Of a stretch of DNA of 64,000 bases, positions 23,604 through 33,800 are shown piece by piece (position 1 is the stretch's first letter; every line of letters begins with the position of its first letter). Both the position numbers and the translations under genes were made by a program. Source of the stretch: Cytophagaceae bacterium (GTDB taxonomy: Bacteria; Bacteroidota; Bacteroidia; Cytophagales; Flexibacteraceae); NCBI GenBank assembly GCA_947458545.1, contig CANGYH010000004.1:1-64000 (forward strand). Reading direction: 5' to 3'. The notes beneath the pieces were generated by a model, which searched no databases, was not told the DNA's origin, and saw nothing but the letters and a program-made list of their open reading frames with translations.

Positions 23604-24953
23604 ATGCCCTCTACCTCAACCGGCTTCATGTTTGCCACCGGCATCGAAAACTCCATCCCCACCGTCAATGGGCGGCGGGTAGATGAGATGGAGAAGTGTG
23701 GCCACTACCGTTACTGGAAAAAAGACCTGGAGCTATGCGTAGAGATGGGCATCCCCTTTCTGCGCTATGGCCCGCCCCTGCACACCTCTTTGCGAGGGGC
23801 CGACGACTACGACTGGGAGTTTGCCGACGTTACCTTCAACGAGCTCTACCGCCTGGGGCTGACGCCGATCGTGGATCTGTGCCACTTCGGCCTGCCCGAC
23901 TGGCTGGGCAACTTCCAAAACCCAGACTGGCCCGAGGTGTTTGCGCGCTATGCCCGGGCCTTTGCGCAGCGCTTCCCCTGGGTGCAGCTCTATACGCCGG
24001 TGAACGAGATGTTCATCTGTGCCGTCTTCTCGGCCAAATACGGCTGGTGGAACGAGCAGATGACTACGGACCTGGCCTTTGTGACGGCGCTCAAGCACAT
24101 CGTCAAGGCCAACGTGCTGGCCATGCAAGAGATCCTGGCCGTGCGGCCGGATGCCATATTCATCCAGAGCGAAAGCTCAGAGTACTTCCACGCCGAAAAT
24201 CCAGATGCCATCAAACCCGCCGAGCTCATGAACGCCAAGCGGTTCCTCTCGCTAGACCTCAACTACGGCCGCCGGGTAGACAGTGAGATGTACGAGTACC
24301 TGATGGACAACGGGATGACGCGGGACGAGTATCACTTCTTCCTCGGCCAGAAGCTGAAGCACCACTGCATCATGGGCAACGACTATTACTGGACCAACGA
24401 GCACCGCGTCCAAGCCAACGGGTCGTCCACGGCCAGCGGAGAAATCTTTGGGTACCACGTCATCACCATGCAGTACTACGACCGCTACCGCCTGCCTGTG
24501 ATGCACACCGAGACCAACATCATCGAAGGGCCTACCGGGCAGGAGGCCGTCAACTGGCTCTGGAAAGAGTGGGCCAACGTGTTGCGCGTCCGCAACGACG
24601 GCGTGCCGATGGTTGGCTTCACCTGGTACAGCCTGACAGACCAGGTAGATTGGGACACCGCCCTGCGCCAGGATAACGGCAAGGTGAACCCCCTCGGCCT
24701 CTACGACCTGAACCGCGAGATACGCGCCGTGGGCAAGGCTTACAAGCAGATTATCGAAGACTGGGGGCCGATTCTACCCACGCAAAGCCTCTGCCTGCAG
24801 GTGCCGGTCATTCCGCCCAAAGACTACCGCAAGGGCTACTCGCTCAACGTCCGCAATCGGACGCACCAGGTCCAGAAACCCTCTGCCGCCCAAGAGCAGT
24901 TGCAAGCCGCCACAGCCCAACAAGCAGGCAGCGGCTCCGAGGGTGCCCAATAA
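23604..24953 (+). CDS. Glycoside hydrolase family 1 protein (beta-glycosidase-like)
   Basis: The 449-residue protein keeps the GH1 (beta/alpha)8 landmarks: YRYWKKDLELCVEMGIPFLRYG, the acid/base glutamate E135 in TPVNE, and a nucleophile candidate E303 in MHTETN. No signal peptide is present, so it should act in the cytoplasm. The catalytic sequences depart from the classic TFNEP and ENG, which places it in a divergent branch; the substrate cannot be named. The last 40 residues are Q/A-rich and probably disordered. An SDR gene follows after 45 nt on the same strand. Confidence 0.82.
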   Translation: MPSTSTGFMFATGIENSIPTVNGRRVDEMEKCGHYRYWKKDLELCVEMGIPFLRYGPPLHTSLRGADDYDWEFADVTFNELYRLGLTPIVDLCHFGLPDWLGNFQNPDWPEVFARYARAFAQRFPWVQLYTPVNEMFICAVFSAKYGWWNEQMTTDLAFVTALKHIVKANVLAMQEILAVRPDAIFIQSESSEYFHAENPDAIKPAELMNAKRFLSLDLNYGRRVDSEMYEYLMDNGMTRDEYHFFLGQKLKHHCIMGNDYYWTNEHRVQANGSSTASGEIFGYHVITMQYYDRYRLPVMHTETNIIEGPTGQEAVNWLWKEWANVLRVRNDGVPMVGFTWYSLTDQVDWDTALRQDNGKVNPLGLYDLNREIRAVGKAYKQIIEDWGPILPTQSLCLQVPVIPPKDYRKGYSLNVRNRTHQVQKPSAAQEQLQAATAQQAGSGSEGAQ

Positions 24954-24965
24954 CCCGAATTTTTT

Positions 24966-24993
24966 ATTGTTGATTCTTAATTTTTAATTCCTG
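24966..24993. repeat. Degenerate heptamer tract ATTnnnn
   Basis: ATTGTTG, ATTCTTA, ATTTTTA and ATTCCTG are four 7-nt units ending five bases before the SDR start codon. It looks like a diverged member of the heptamer tracts at 13124, 22247 and 58581. Confidence 0.5.
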
Positions 24994-24998
24994 AGCAG

Positions 24999-25736
24999 GT
25001 GCGATTCAAGGATCAGGTCGTCATCATCACCGGTGGTGGCTCGGGAATTGGCCTGGCTACGGCTTGCCGCCTGGGGGCAGAGGGGGCGCAGGTTGTACTG
25101 GCCGACCTATCGGCCGATAACCTGGCTAAGGCTGAGCCGCAGGTTCGGCAGGCAGGCGCACCGGATGTGCTCTGCCAGGTATGCGACGTGGGCCAGGAGG
25201 CTAGTGTAGAGGCCTGTGCCGCCGCCGCCCTGCAACGCTTTGGGCGCTGGGACGGCCTGGTGAACAATGCAGGCCTCATGCTCTTTAAACCGCTGGAAGC
25301 CCAGACGGAAGAGGATTGGCTCCGCATCTTGCGGGTGGACCTGCTGGGGGCGTTCTTTTTTCTGAAGCAGGCCTTTTTGAAGATGCCGCCCGGCGGGGCC
25401 GTCGTCAACGTCAGCAGCATCCATGCGCTGGAGACTACGCCTAGGGTGGCCCCCTATGCTGCCGCCAAAGCCGCCCTGGTCAGCCTGACCCGCTCGGCCA
25501 GTATGGAGGGCAAGGCTAAGGGGCTGCGCGTCAATGCCATCTTGCCCGGGGCTATAGACACGCCCATGCTCTGGGAAAATCCCAACATCAAGGCTGGCAT
25601 TGAGACGCTCAATGCCAACGACGTCGGCAAACCCCAGGACGTGGCCGCCACCATCGCCTACCTCCTCAGCCTAGACGCCGCCTTTGTGGACGGCGCAGCC
25701 GTGCTGGTAGATGGGGGGCGGTTGAGTAAGCTGTAA
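24999..25736 (+). CDS. Short-chain dehydrogenase/reductase
   Basis: This 245-residue SDR uses a GTG start (MRFKDQVVIITGGG). It has the classical motifs: TGGGSGIG (cofactor), NNAG (about 89-92), the catalytic Ser at 139/140 (VNVSS), Y153 and K157 (YAAAK). An acidic residue after the second strand (ADLS) suggests NAD preference. The substrate is unknown; glucose dehydrogenase or oxidation of a sugar released by the GH1 enzyme upstream are possibilities only. It converges with the RDD gene, 12 nt apart. Confidence 0.87.
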   Translation: MRFKDQVVIITGGGSGIGLATACRLGAEGAQVVLADLSADNLAKAEPQVRQAGAPDVLCQVCDVGQEASVEACAAAALQRFGRWDGLVNNAGLMLFKPLEAQTEEDWLRILRVDLLGAFFFLKQAFLKMPPGGAVVNVSSIHALETTPRVAPYAAAKAALVSLTRSASMEGKAKGLRVNAILPGAIDTPMLWENPNIKAGIETLNANDVGKPQDVAATIAYLLSLDAAFVDGAAVLVDGGRLSKL

Positions 25737-25748
25737 CAACTATGCAGA

Positions 25749-26237
25749 CTATCCCTGCTCCGGGTAGTGGCGCACGCGGGTATTGGTCCAACTGTCGTAC
25801 CAGGTGAGGCGGTCTTTGTGCCACAGCATGGCAAAGTAGCCAAGTAGCAGTACAAGGGCTGCTGGAATTTTGGCCACATACCGGAAGAATGCGGTGCCGA
25901 AGGAGATGCGAGCGCCGTGGCCGTTTTCCACCTTTAGGTTCAGCAGCATCTTACCCGGTGTGCCCTGCCACTTGCTAGACTCCAGCCACATGGTGGCAAT
26001 AGCCAGAAGCACGTTAGTTAGGCCCTGGTTTACGTAGCTGAGCATCTCCTCATCAGAAATGGAAGACTTGAGGGCGAGTCCAAAGACTATCGTCAGGATG
26101 AGGCTGGCGAAGATCAGCACGATAAAATCGACCAGGGTAGCCCCCAGGCGGCGGCCAAAGGTGGCATTGCGGGCCTCAGGGTTAGCGGAAAGCTGCGGCT
26201 CTTCGCCTGGGGATGGTTTGTATGCTTCTGTAATCAT
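25749..26237 (-). CDS. RDD family membrane protein
   Basis: The 162-residue protein has the RDD signature (FGRRLGATLVDFIVLIFASLI), with the conserved R and D in the first helix, a second helix region (NVLLAIATMWLESS), the segment GTPGKMLLNLKV, and a final helix (AALVLLLGYFAMLW). Family members are cytoplasmic-membrane proteins; some are linked to transport or ion resistance, but most are uncharacterised. A hydrophilic N-terminus of about 25 residues precedes it. Length is typical. Confidence 0.85.
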   Translation of the reverse strand: MITEAYKPSPGEEPQLSANPEARNATFGRRLGATLVDFIVLIFASLILTIVFGLALKSSISDEEMLSYVNQGLTNVLLAIATMWLESSKWQGTPGKMLLNLKVENGHGARISFGTAFFRYVAKIPAALVLLLGYFAMLWHKDRLTWYDSWTNTRVRHYPEQG

Positions 26238-26324
26238 TTGGGTAACGGAGGTGGGTTAAGCCAGCTGCAAGGTGCAAACAAAAGGCAGAAAAACCAAACC
26301 ACTCATGTAATTACCCAATATGAA

Positions 26325-26352
26325 AAATGGCCCTACCGAGGCAGGGCCATTT
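26325..26352 (-). terminator. recA terminator
   Basis: AAATGGCCCT and AGGGCCATTT form a 10-bp perfect stem with an 8-nt loop, 40 nt beyond the recA stop, with A-rich sequence after it on the minus-strand template side. Confidence 0.75.
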
Positions 26353-26392
26353 GTATTACCGTTGATGCGGGCCAGCCACGAAAGCGGCAGGC

Positions 26393-27436
26393 TTAGTCTT
26401 CCTCCTCATCCTCGAACCCGCCGGCGGGCTCTACGACGGGAACTGCGGCAAACTTGGCGCGGATCTGCTTTTCGATGTCGTCTTGCAGCTCGGGGTTGTC
26501 TAGCAAGAGCTGGCGGACGGAGTCTCGGCCCTGGCCGATTTTGCTGCCATTGTAGCTGAACCAGCTACCCGACTTGTTGATGATGCCGGCCTCTACGCCC
26601 AGGTCGATCACCTCGCCGACTTTGCTGATGCCCTCGCCATACATGATGTCGAACTCCACCACTTTGAAGGGAGGCGCCACCTTGTTTTTGACGACCTTGA
26701 CCCGGGTACGGTTGCCCACGACGGCGTCGGCACCCTCTTTGAGCTGCGATACGCGGCGGATATCCAGACGCACGGAAGCGTAGAACTTGAGCGCGTTACC
26801 GCCGGTCGTGGTCTCGGGGTTGCCGAACATGACGCCGATCTTCTCGCGCAACTGGTTGATAAAGATGCAGCAGCAGCCCGTCTTGTTGATGGCGCCGGTG
26901 AGCTTGCGCAGGGCCTGGCTCATCAGGCGGGCCTGGAGGCCGACCTTGCTCTCGCCCATCTCGCCTTCAATCTCAGCTTTAGGCACCAGGGCCGCCACGG
27001 AGTCGATAACCAGCACATCAATCGCACCGGAGCGGATGAGGTGCTCGGCAATCTCCAGGGCTTGCTCGCCGTTGTCGGGCTGAGAGATGAAGAGGTTGCT
27101 GGTATCGATGCCCAGCTTTTCGGCATAGGTACGGTCAAAGGCGTGCTCGGCGTCGATGATGGCAGCTAGGCCGCCGGTTTTCTGGACCTCGGCCATGATG
27201 TGCATACAAAGCGTCGTCTTACCCGACGATTCGGGCCCATACACTTCGACGACACGGCCACGGGGCACACCGCCTATGCCCAAGGCAATGTCTAAGCCCA
27301 GGCTGCCGGTGCTGATGGAAGCTACATCCTGCACCTTCTCGTCAGAGAGTTTCATGACGGTGCCTTTGCCGAAGGTCTTGTCGAGCTTGTCGAGGGTTAC
27401 CTGGAGCGCTTTGAGCTTTTCGAGTTTATCACTCAT
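26393..27436 (-). CDS. recA: Recombinase A
   Basis: RecA polymerises on single-stranded DNA, drives strand exchange and stimulates LexA cleavage. The ATG at 27436 ([12 protein letters not shown]) gives 347 residues, the usual length. Walker A is GPESSGKTT (about 66-74), the L1/L2 DNA-binding loops lie near 157 and 200 ([25 protein letters not shown]), and the acidic tail GGFEDEEED ends the protein. The frame is open upstream to 27514 but only up to the promoter. A -7 box lies 75 nt before the start. Confidence 0.97.
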   Translation of the reverse strand: MSDKLEKLKALQVTLDKLDKTFGKGTVMKLSDEKVQDVASISTGSLGLDIALGIGGVPRGRVVEVYGPESSGKTTLCMHIMAEVQKTGGLAAIIDAEHAFDRTYAEKLGIDTSNLFISQPDNGEQALEIAEHLIRSGAIDVLVIDSVAALVPKAEIEGEMGESKVGLQARLMSQALRKLTGAINKTGCCCIFINQLREKIGVMFGNPETTTGGNALKFYASVRLDIRRVSQLKEGADAVVGNRTRVKVVKNKVAPPFKVVEFDIMYGEGISKVGEVIDLGVEAGIINKSGSWFSYNGSKIGQGRDSVRQLLLDNPELQDDIEKQIRAKFAAVPVVEPAGGFEDEEED

Positions 27437-27511
27437 ACAGAGTCGGAGAAAGAGATAGAAAAAGGTTGGTTGTTGTACCTGTATTAAACCCCCGAGCGGG
27501 GTGCTGGGTTC

Positions 27512-27519
27512 CAAATGTA
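27512..27519 (-). promoter_or_regulatory. Candidate recA -7 box
   Basis: The minus strand reads TACATTTG, an exact TAnnTTTG match. No TTG is found at the -33 distance, which may suit a regulated promoter. Confidence 0.5.
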
Positions 27520-27544
27520 GGGTTTTGCCGGCAGAGTTTTATGT

Positions 27545-27577
27545 TTGATTATCAATTACTTATGTATTGCTTATCAA
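27545..27577 (-). promoter_or_regulatory. AT-rich inverted repeat upstream of recA
   Basis: TTGATTATCAATTAC and GTATTGCTTATCAA are imperfect inverted arms of about 14 nt, 26-58 nt upstream of the recA -7 box. The position suits an activator or repressor site; whether it is an SOS-type operator cannot be told. Confidence 0.3.
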
Positions 27578-27762
27578 ACTATTCCCTACTTGACTTTACA
27601 AAAGTGACAGGCAACATCGCCAATGGATGGCGAATTATCTATGCCCGTGCATTGACCGCTCTAAAGGTACAACGGCAGTGCCACGGAAAGGGTTGGTGGC
27701 AACCAAGCAGGAGCCGATATGCGAAACGCCCTTGCGTGAATTTCCGGCCTTTGGGATGAGGA

Positions 27763-28287
27763 ATGGATATTGCGCCCATGGACATGCTAACCGTGCCAGA
27801 GGCAGACATCATCGGGCGCATCTTCTACCTGCGGGGCCATAAGGTGATGCTGTCGCAAGATTTAGCCGCTTTATATGGTGTAGAAGTTCGTAGGCTTACC
27901 GAGCAGGTAAAGCGGAATGTGGAGCGGTTTCCCGCCGATTTCATGTTCGCACTTACCGAGTCAGAGTGGTCTGATTTGAAGTCGCAATTTGCGACTTCAA
28001 ATTGGGGAGGGATTCGCAAACCCCCATACGCCTTTACCGAGCATGGGGCCGTGATGCTGGCCAGCGTGCTCAAGAGCGAGCGGGCCATTGCGGCCAGTAT
28101 TCAGGTGGTGCGGGCCTTTGTGCAACTGCGCTCGGTGCTGACCGCCCATGTGGATCTGGCCCGAAAGCTAGACGACCTGGAGGCCCGCTACGACGACCAG
28201 TTCAAGCTCGTCTTCGATACCTTGCGGGAGCTGCTTACGCCGCCCGCCGAGCCGCGGGAGCCGATTGGGTTTAGGCCGGGGGTGTAG
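27763..28287 (+). CDS. ORF6N domain protein
   Basis: The 174-residue product carries an ORF6N domain (about residues 10-125): YLRGHKVMLSQDLAALYGVEVRRLTEQVKRN, then RFPADFMFALT and YAFTEHGAVMLASVL. ORF6N is a DNA-binding-type domain first seen in phage regulators and frequent as a lone gene in Bacteroidota. A coiled coil (LDDLEARYDDQFKLVFDTLRE) follows. No other phage gene is nearby, so it is best read as a domesticated or orphan regulator. Start codons at 27763, 27778 and 27784 are all in frame. Confidence 0.85.
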   Translation: MDIAPMDMLTVPEADIIGRIFYLRGHKVMLSQDLAALYGVEVRRLTEQVKRNVERFPADFMFALTESEWSDLKSQFATSNWGGIRKPPYAFTEHGAVMLASVLKSERAIAASIQVVRAFVQLRSVLTAHVDLARKLDDLEARYDDQFKLVFDTLRELLTPPAEPREPIGFRPGV

Positions 28288-28289
28288 AA

Positions 28290-28306
28290 TAGGGTAGCCT
28301 ACCCTA
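28290..28306. repeat. Small palindrome at convergent gene ends
   Basis: TAGGGTA-GCC-TACCCTA, perfect 7-bp arms, lies between the ORF6N stop and the carboxypeptidase and includes part of the latter's stop codon. It might act as a weak transcription barrier. Confidence 0.4.
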
Positions 28307-30739
28307 CTCTACCAAAAGGCGACCGTGTGCATGGCCGGCTTGCCAGGTGTAGAGGCCGGGGGCCAGGCCTTGCAGTGATATAGGCTGGCCGGGCTGGGCC
28401 ACGGTCTCGAGCACGGTGCGGCCGAGGGCGTCGGTCAGGCGCAGGGGGGTGGGGACTGTAAGCCCCAGCAGGGTGAAGCTCCCGGTGGCCGGGTTGGGCA
28501 CGGCTTGCAGGCCCTCTGCTGCGGATGTTGATGCCAACGCTGTAACCACGCCGGTCTGCACGTAGCGGATGCGGATGTCGTCTATGTAGATCCCGTCGTA
28601 GTCGTTGGGGGCTCCGGGGGTGGCACCCAGCATTAGCTGCATCCAGACCTTTTGGCCCAGGTAGGGGCGCAGGTCTGCCCATTGGCGGCGCCATGCCGGC
28701 AGGGCGGCATTCCACACCGGGCCGGGCTCTGCCTGCAACACTACGTTATCCTGGTTGTGGCGGTAGCTGGCGCGGCGCGTACCGTCGGTGCAGGTGGCCG
28801 TCCAAGCGGCACCGCTGTCGGCACTGAGCGAGAGCTGGCCGGCGTCGAAGAGGCGCAGCAGGTTCCGCCTCGTGAGCAAAGAGAGCTCGGCGGCCGCCAG
28901 CCTGGGGAGGCGCAGGTCGAACGGGCGGGTGCGCCAGGTGGTGTATTGGGTAAAGCCGCCAGCGTCGTGCACATAGTTGCCGGGCCCATCAGAGAGGCAA
29001 CCCGTGCCTTGGGCATGCCTGCTACGGTCTATCTCCCAAGTCCCGGCCCAGCCAGCTAGCGCATCGCAAGCATCTTGCAAGGTGGGGCGCGTCTGGGGGT
29101 AGCCGTCGTAGTGATAGATGGTGTCTGTCGTAGAAAACAGGCCATTGCTGACGCGTACCCGCCACCCAAGCCTGCGGCCCACGGGGCTGCCGATGGGCCC
29201 TTCCGGCACAAGGATGCTGTCTGTTGCGGCCTGCTCGGGGCGCAGGGTGTAGGTGCGCTCTACCGGGGCGGTGCTGGCATGCCCGGGCCCGAAGGGCTCT
29301 AGCCGCAGGGTGAAGGTGGCCTGGGGCCGCCTGTCTGCCCCTACCCGCCGCAGGGCGTAGCGTATCCGCTGGCGGCCCGGGTTGGCATTGGCGCCCGGGC
29401 GCAGAAACAGGCCTGTGCTATCTGCAAATATGGCGAAGGGGTGCGCGGCACGCAGGGCCGTGAGGTTTTGGTGCTGCTGGCCTAAGATGATGGGCAGAAT
29501 CTCGTCTTGCGCATGCCAGAAGGACCGGCCAATCTCGGGCGTGTAGCTAAAGATGCGCTCGGGCTTGCCCGCATCTGGGGTATAGAGGTAGTCGTCTGAG
29601 CCGCCGTTGGCGTTGTAGAAGATGGTCTCTAGCGTGGTGCCGGCCGGGTACTCGTTCTCTTTGGTCAGCGCCTGGGCCAGGTATCTGAACGACGATGAAT
29701 CTGCCGTCTGCCGCGAGGCATAGCCGAAGGGGTGTATCAATACATCCGAAAAGCTGTGGTAGTTGAGCGCAATACGGAAGGGGTAGCGCCGGGCTAGTGC
29801 ACGGATGGCTTGGGTCTCTGGCTCAGAGAAAGCGGCCGGGCCCCGGTACGTCTCTGCCATTTCATCGGGCGATGAGCCCCGGTCGTCGAAGCCCCAGAAG
29901 GTTCCATAGTTGCGGTTTGGGTCCACGCCGGTGCCCCCTGCAAAGGCTTGCCTGTTCTTGCGCCACATGCCACCTCCTTGCGGGGCCGTTTGCTGGTTGT
30001 AAACGTAGCCGTCTGGGTTCACAAACGGCACGGCGTAGAGCTGGGTATTGTTGACCAAGGCGCGGATATCAGCGTCTCTGTCGTAGTTTTCTAACAGATA
30101 CCACAAAAAGAAGATGAGTTGGTGCACACTCAACGGCTCGCGCGCGTGGTGGATGGCCGTCAGCAATACGTGAGGCTTGGTGGTATCGCTCACGGCGGCG
30201 TTACCTGCCAGGCGCACAAAGTGGATGGGACGGCCTTCGGTGGTGCGGAAACTCTCGATGGGGGCCCGGGCCGTAATCAAGCTCGGATAGCGTGCGCGCA
30301 TGCTGTCGAGGTGGGCCAGGGCTTCTTCGTAGGTGAGGTAGCCGCCCATGCTGCCGTAGCGCCACCCGCGTGGGATGGACCGGGGGCGCAGTTTGTCGCA
30401 GTCTTCTTCAAAGGCGGCGGGGGCGGCGGGCGGGCTGTCGGCTTTTTTTTTGGCTGCTTTGTTGCGCTCTACAAAGGCCTGGGTGGCATCAGCCTCCAGG
30501 ATGGTGATACCAAAGCCTGCCTGGCGGATGCGGGCCAGCTCTGCGGTAGAGAAGAAACTTGTAAAGGCCACCGGCGTCAAGGTGCCATGGTCTGTCTCGA
30601 TGCCGAGGGCGGCCAGCTCGGCCAGGCCTTTGCCCGGGCGCAGGGCGATGGTGGCTTTGCTGTGTACGTCTGGCGCTTGCTGGGCGCGGGCGGACGCGAG
30701 GGCCAGCCAGAGAAGGAGGGCAAGGGATAGGGTACGCAT
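28304..30739 (-). CDS. Secreted M14 zinc carboxypeptidase with T9SS tail
   Basis: With ATG 30739 (MRTLSLALLLWLALASARAQ) the protein has 811 residues and a signal peptide. The M14 domain (about 125-430) shows the zinc motif HHAREPLS (H198, E201), NPDGYVYN, the second zinc His in ALNYHSFSDVLIHPFGY, and the catalytic Glu in TPEIGRSFW. Residues about 560-720 are a beta-sandwich-like region (YIDDIRIRY), and the last 80 are a T9SS sorting domain (VPNPATGSFTLLG ... LAPGLYTW). It should trim peptides at the cell surface or outside. An earlier ATG at 30751 is in frame. Confidence 0.9.
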   Translation of the reverse strand: MRTLSLALLLWLALASARAQQAPDVHSKATIALRPGKGLAELAALGIETDHGTLTPVAFTSFFSTAELARIRQAGFGITILEADATQAFVERNKAAKKKADSPPAAPAAFEEDCDKLRPRSIPRGWRYGSMGGYLTYEEALAHLDSMRARYPSLITARAPIESFRTTEGRPIHFVRLAGNAAVSDTTKPHVLLTAIHHAREPLSVHQLIFFLWYLLENYDRDADIRALVNNTQLYAVPFVNPDGYVYNQQTAPQGGGMWRKNRQAFAGGTGVDPNRNYGTFWGFDDRGSSPDEMAETYRGPAAFSEPETQAIRALARRYPFRIALNYHSFSDVLIHPFGYASRQTADSSSFRYLAQALTKENEYPAGTTLETIFYNANGGSDDYLYTPDAGKPERIFSYTPEIGRSFWHAQDEILPIILGQQHQNLTALRAAHPFAIFADSTGLFLRPGANANPGRQRIRYALRRVGADRRPQATFTLRLEPFGPGHASTAPVERTYTLRPEQAATDSILVPEGPIGSPVGRRLGWRVRVSNGLFSTTDTIYHYDGYPQTRPTLQDACDALAGWAGTWEIDRSRHAQGTGCLSDGPGNYVHDAGGFTQYTTWRTRPFDLRLPRLAAAELSLLTRRNLLRLFDAGQLSLSADSGAAWTATCTDGTRRASYRHNQDNVVLQAEPGPVWNAALPAWRRQWADLRPYLGQKVWMQLMLGATPGAPNDYDGIYIDDIRIRYVQTGVVTALASTSAAEGLQAVPNPATGSFTLLGLTVPTPLRLTDALGRTVLETVAQPGQPISLQGLAPGLYTWQAGHAHGRLLVE

Positions 30740-30790
30740 AGGAGTAATCACGAATTGCTAGCTCAATATACCATACCTGGCTCTAATAGA

Positions 30791-30822
30791 AAAAGCCCAG
30801 GACTTGTAAGGCCTGGGCTTTT
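30791..30822 (-). terminator. Terminator of the giant surface-protein gene
   Basis: AAAAGCCCAGG and CCTGGGCTTTT form an 11-bp perfect stem with a 10-nt loop, 19 nt after the stop at 30841. Confidence 0.85.
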
Positions 30823-30840
30823 GGCTTTTAATCGAAAGGC

Positions 30841-33800
30841 TTAGCGCTTCATCAGCTTGAGCACTTGAACCTCGTCTGGCGTGGAGACTTTGACGTGGTA
30901 CATACCGGCAGGCAAGGCCTGCACACGGGCTTGGAGGGCCTCGTTCACGTCGGTGAGGGAGCCACTGAAGGTTTCAACCACGCGGCCATCCAGGTTGACG
31001 ATCTCTGTCGTAATCTGCAGGGCCAGATCGGTCAGCCCGTTGATGGCGATGCGCGTACCCTCGGCAGCCGGGTTGGGGAAGAGGCGGATCTGCCCAAGCT
31101 GCTTGCCATCTGTGCTGATGTAGGCCGTCTCGCTCAGCTCTTGCTTGCCGCTGGCGTCTTGCAGGCGCAGGCGGTAGTAGCTGTTCTGCACAAAGCCGAG
31201 GTCGTCGAAGCTGTAGCTGGTGGTGCGCCCGTTGGGCGTGCGTGCAGCTACGGTGCCAATGGCGGTAAAGGTGCGGCCATCGGCCGACTTCTCTACCACG
31301 AACTGCGTCCAGTCGCCCTCTTGGGTCATGGTCCAGCTGAGGCGGGCTATGCCCTTCTCGTTGCGGCCAGTAAAGGTGAGCAGGCCTAGCGGCAGCGGCT
31401 GGAAGTTGTCTGACACCGTCCAGTAGCTAAAGCTAGCTACATTGGGCACGGCCACGCGGCGGTAAGGGCCTACGTTGCCGTTTTGCACCTGCCATACGCG
31501 CTCGTAGGTGGCTACCCCGTCGGTGCTCTTGTACACCTGGGCCAGGGCCGGGTTGCGGCCGTTGTCGTCTTGGCTGGGCCAGAAGAGGAGCAACGTACGG
31601 TCTGCCTGGGCAGGTTGCACCGTGGGCTTAATTACCCAGAAACGGCTGATGCCCGCGTTGCCCGTGCAGCAAGGTGCCGCGCCAGATATCGGCGTGCCAG
31701 AGCTACGCACCACAGACACAGTGCCCAGGTTGGCACCGGCCGTCAGCTGCACGCCCATGCCCCCGAAGGTAGAGGCAGATGTACCCAACGTCTGGGTCAT
31801 CTTCAGGTTGCCGCGCACAAAGTGCTGATTTACGGCGCCGATGTTCTCTAGCAATTGGGCAGCCGAGGCCAGCACAATGGTATCTGCCGAGCCAGTAATC
31901 AGCTTGCCGAGTTGCACATCCAAAGCGTTGGTTACGGTTGGGCGGCCCGTCAGGCTCACGTTGGCGCTGTTGTTGATCACCAGGTTGCCATAGGTGCCGT
32001 TGCCGCTCATGGTTTGGCCGCTGCCGCCGTTCAGTACGATGCGGGCCGCGTTGTTGGCCGTAACCGTACCGTTGTTGCGCACATGGCCCCGGGCGTAAAT
32101 CGAAAGCGCACCACCCCAATCTACCGTGGTGCCAGCAGCAATCAGCAGTGAGTCTGCCACGCGGGTGGTGGTGTTGAGCTGCTTGGTGGCATTGCCCGAG
32201 AAGGCCAACTGGTTATAGCCCAGTGTCAGGGCAGTTTCAGCAGATGGGCCGCTGTACTCTACCCGGCCACCCAAGCTATCGCTAACCGTGCCGTTGGTGT
32301 AAACGCTAAAGCCTGCAATGCTGGTGCCGCCTGTGCGCAGCATTTGCCGGTTGGCAAAGCCTGCATCTATGCGGAGGGTATTACTGCCGGTGCCAAGGTC
32401 TAGGTTTAGGCCGGCCAGGTCGAACGTGCCGCCTTGGATACGCAAGGCCGTACCGCCAGTGCGGCTCAGCGTTGTGGCCACCTGCTGGGTTACGCTGGCC
32501 CCACCCGTCTTGTTAATCGTCAAGAAGGGGAACGTGGTGCCATTCCCTTTAATAACAGCATTGTTACTGCCGATAAAGGTCGTTAGGCGGTCGTTGGCCG
32601 TCAGCGTGCCGTTGTTCCTGAAGAAGTCTCCACCAATCTCCAGATCACCCCCTGCACTGTTAGACAAGAACAAGGTGCCCGCCAGCTCTAGCGTACCCCC
32701 AACACGCAGCGGTGCCGTCGTGTTGGGGAAGGTCATATCCACCGTAGAGCCCGCCCGGATGATGAGCGAGTCTCCCATGACATGGGTAAACCCAGTGCCA
32801 TTGGTGCCCAGCTTCAGAATGGTATTGTTGGCTACCTCTACCTTTTGCAGGGTAGATGCATCCCACTCTACGTTGCGGTTGAAGGTGCCCCCCCCGGCGT
32901 AGCGCAGTTTAGAGCCTGCCAGATACAGCGGCGCAGAGCCTGTAACAAAAGAGCCAGCGCGCAGCTCGAACGTGCCCGACAACTGTCCGCGAGGTGCACC
33001 GCCAAAGGCAAAGTTGATACCTGAGCCCGGCGCCAAGAGGATGTTGTGGAAGTTGGTCTGCACCAAACCTGTTACCTGCCCAGGCGAAGTGCCCTGGAAG
33101 TTGAGGGTACTGGTGCCCCTGTTAAAGGTACCGTCGTTGGTAAAGTTGCCGCCGTTCTGGTAGTTCATCACCAGGTTGTTGGCATTAAACACCGCACCGC
33201 TGCCGATAGACACGTTGCCGCCCGGCGTGATGGTGATGTTGTCGGCCGACACGTTGAAGGTGCGGTTCGGGTTGATGCGGAACGTACCCACCGTGATAGG
33301 TGTGGCCAGGTTCACACCTGATACTGCATCTGTATTGTCAATCGTTAAGAAACCGAAGCTGATCGGCCCGTTGGTGGTAATCGTCTGCGGCACCGTGCCA
33401 TTAAACCGTACGTCGCGGTTGTTGGCGTTCAGCGTCGCAGAGGCGCCGCTTGTCCAGTTACCCGCGATTATCAGGTCTCCGCCTACGGCAGTTGATTGGG
33501 TAAAGCTGCCATTGAGCACCATGTTGCCAGGAATGGTAACGTTGCCCGTCATATTACCCATGGTGGCCGCACCACCGGCATCTACGGTGAAGCTGCCCGT
33601 AATTGCCCGCGAGGTATTAGAGCCGTTGTTGATGTCCAGCGTTGTGCCATTGGCTACCCGTACGTTTACCGGGGTGTTGGTAGTGCTCCACTCCAGCGAG
33701 CGGCCATACGTGTTGCCAGAGGTATAAACCAGGGTAGAGGCCGCACCATAGTTGATGGTGCCGCTAAACACAAAGCCACCCGCTGCAATCTGCAGCTCGT

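Larger units (their letters stand above)
27437..27762. other. Intergenic region between divergent recA and ORF6N genes
   Basis: About 325 nt holding the recA -7 box and an AT-rich imperfect inverted repeat at 27545-27577. GGCCTTTG lies nine bases before the ORF6N start. I see no gene here. Confidence 0.6.

Noticed and set aside
27763-28287. Prophage remnant around ORF6N
   Set aside because: No integrase, structural or lysis genes nearby; recA and an M14 peptidase flank it.
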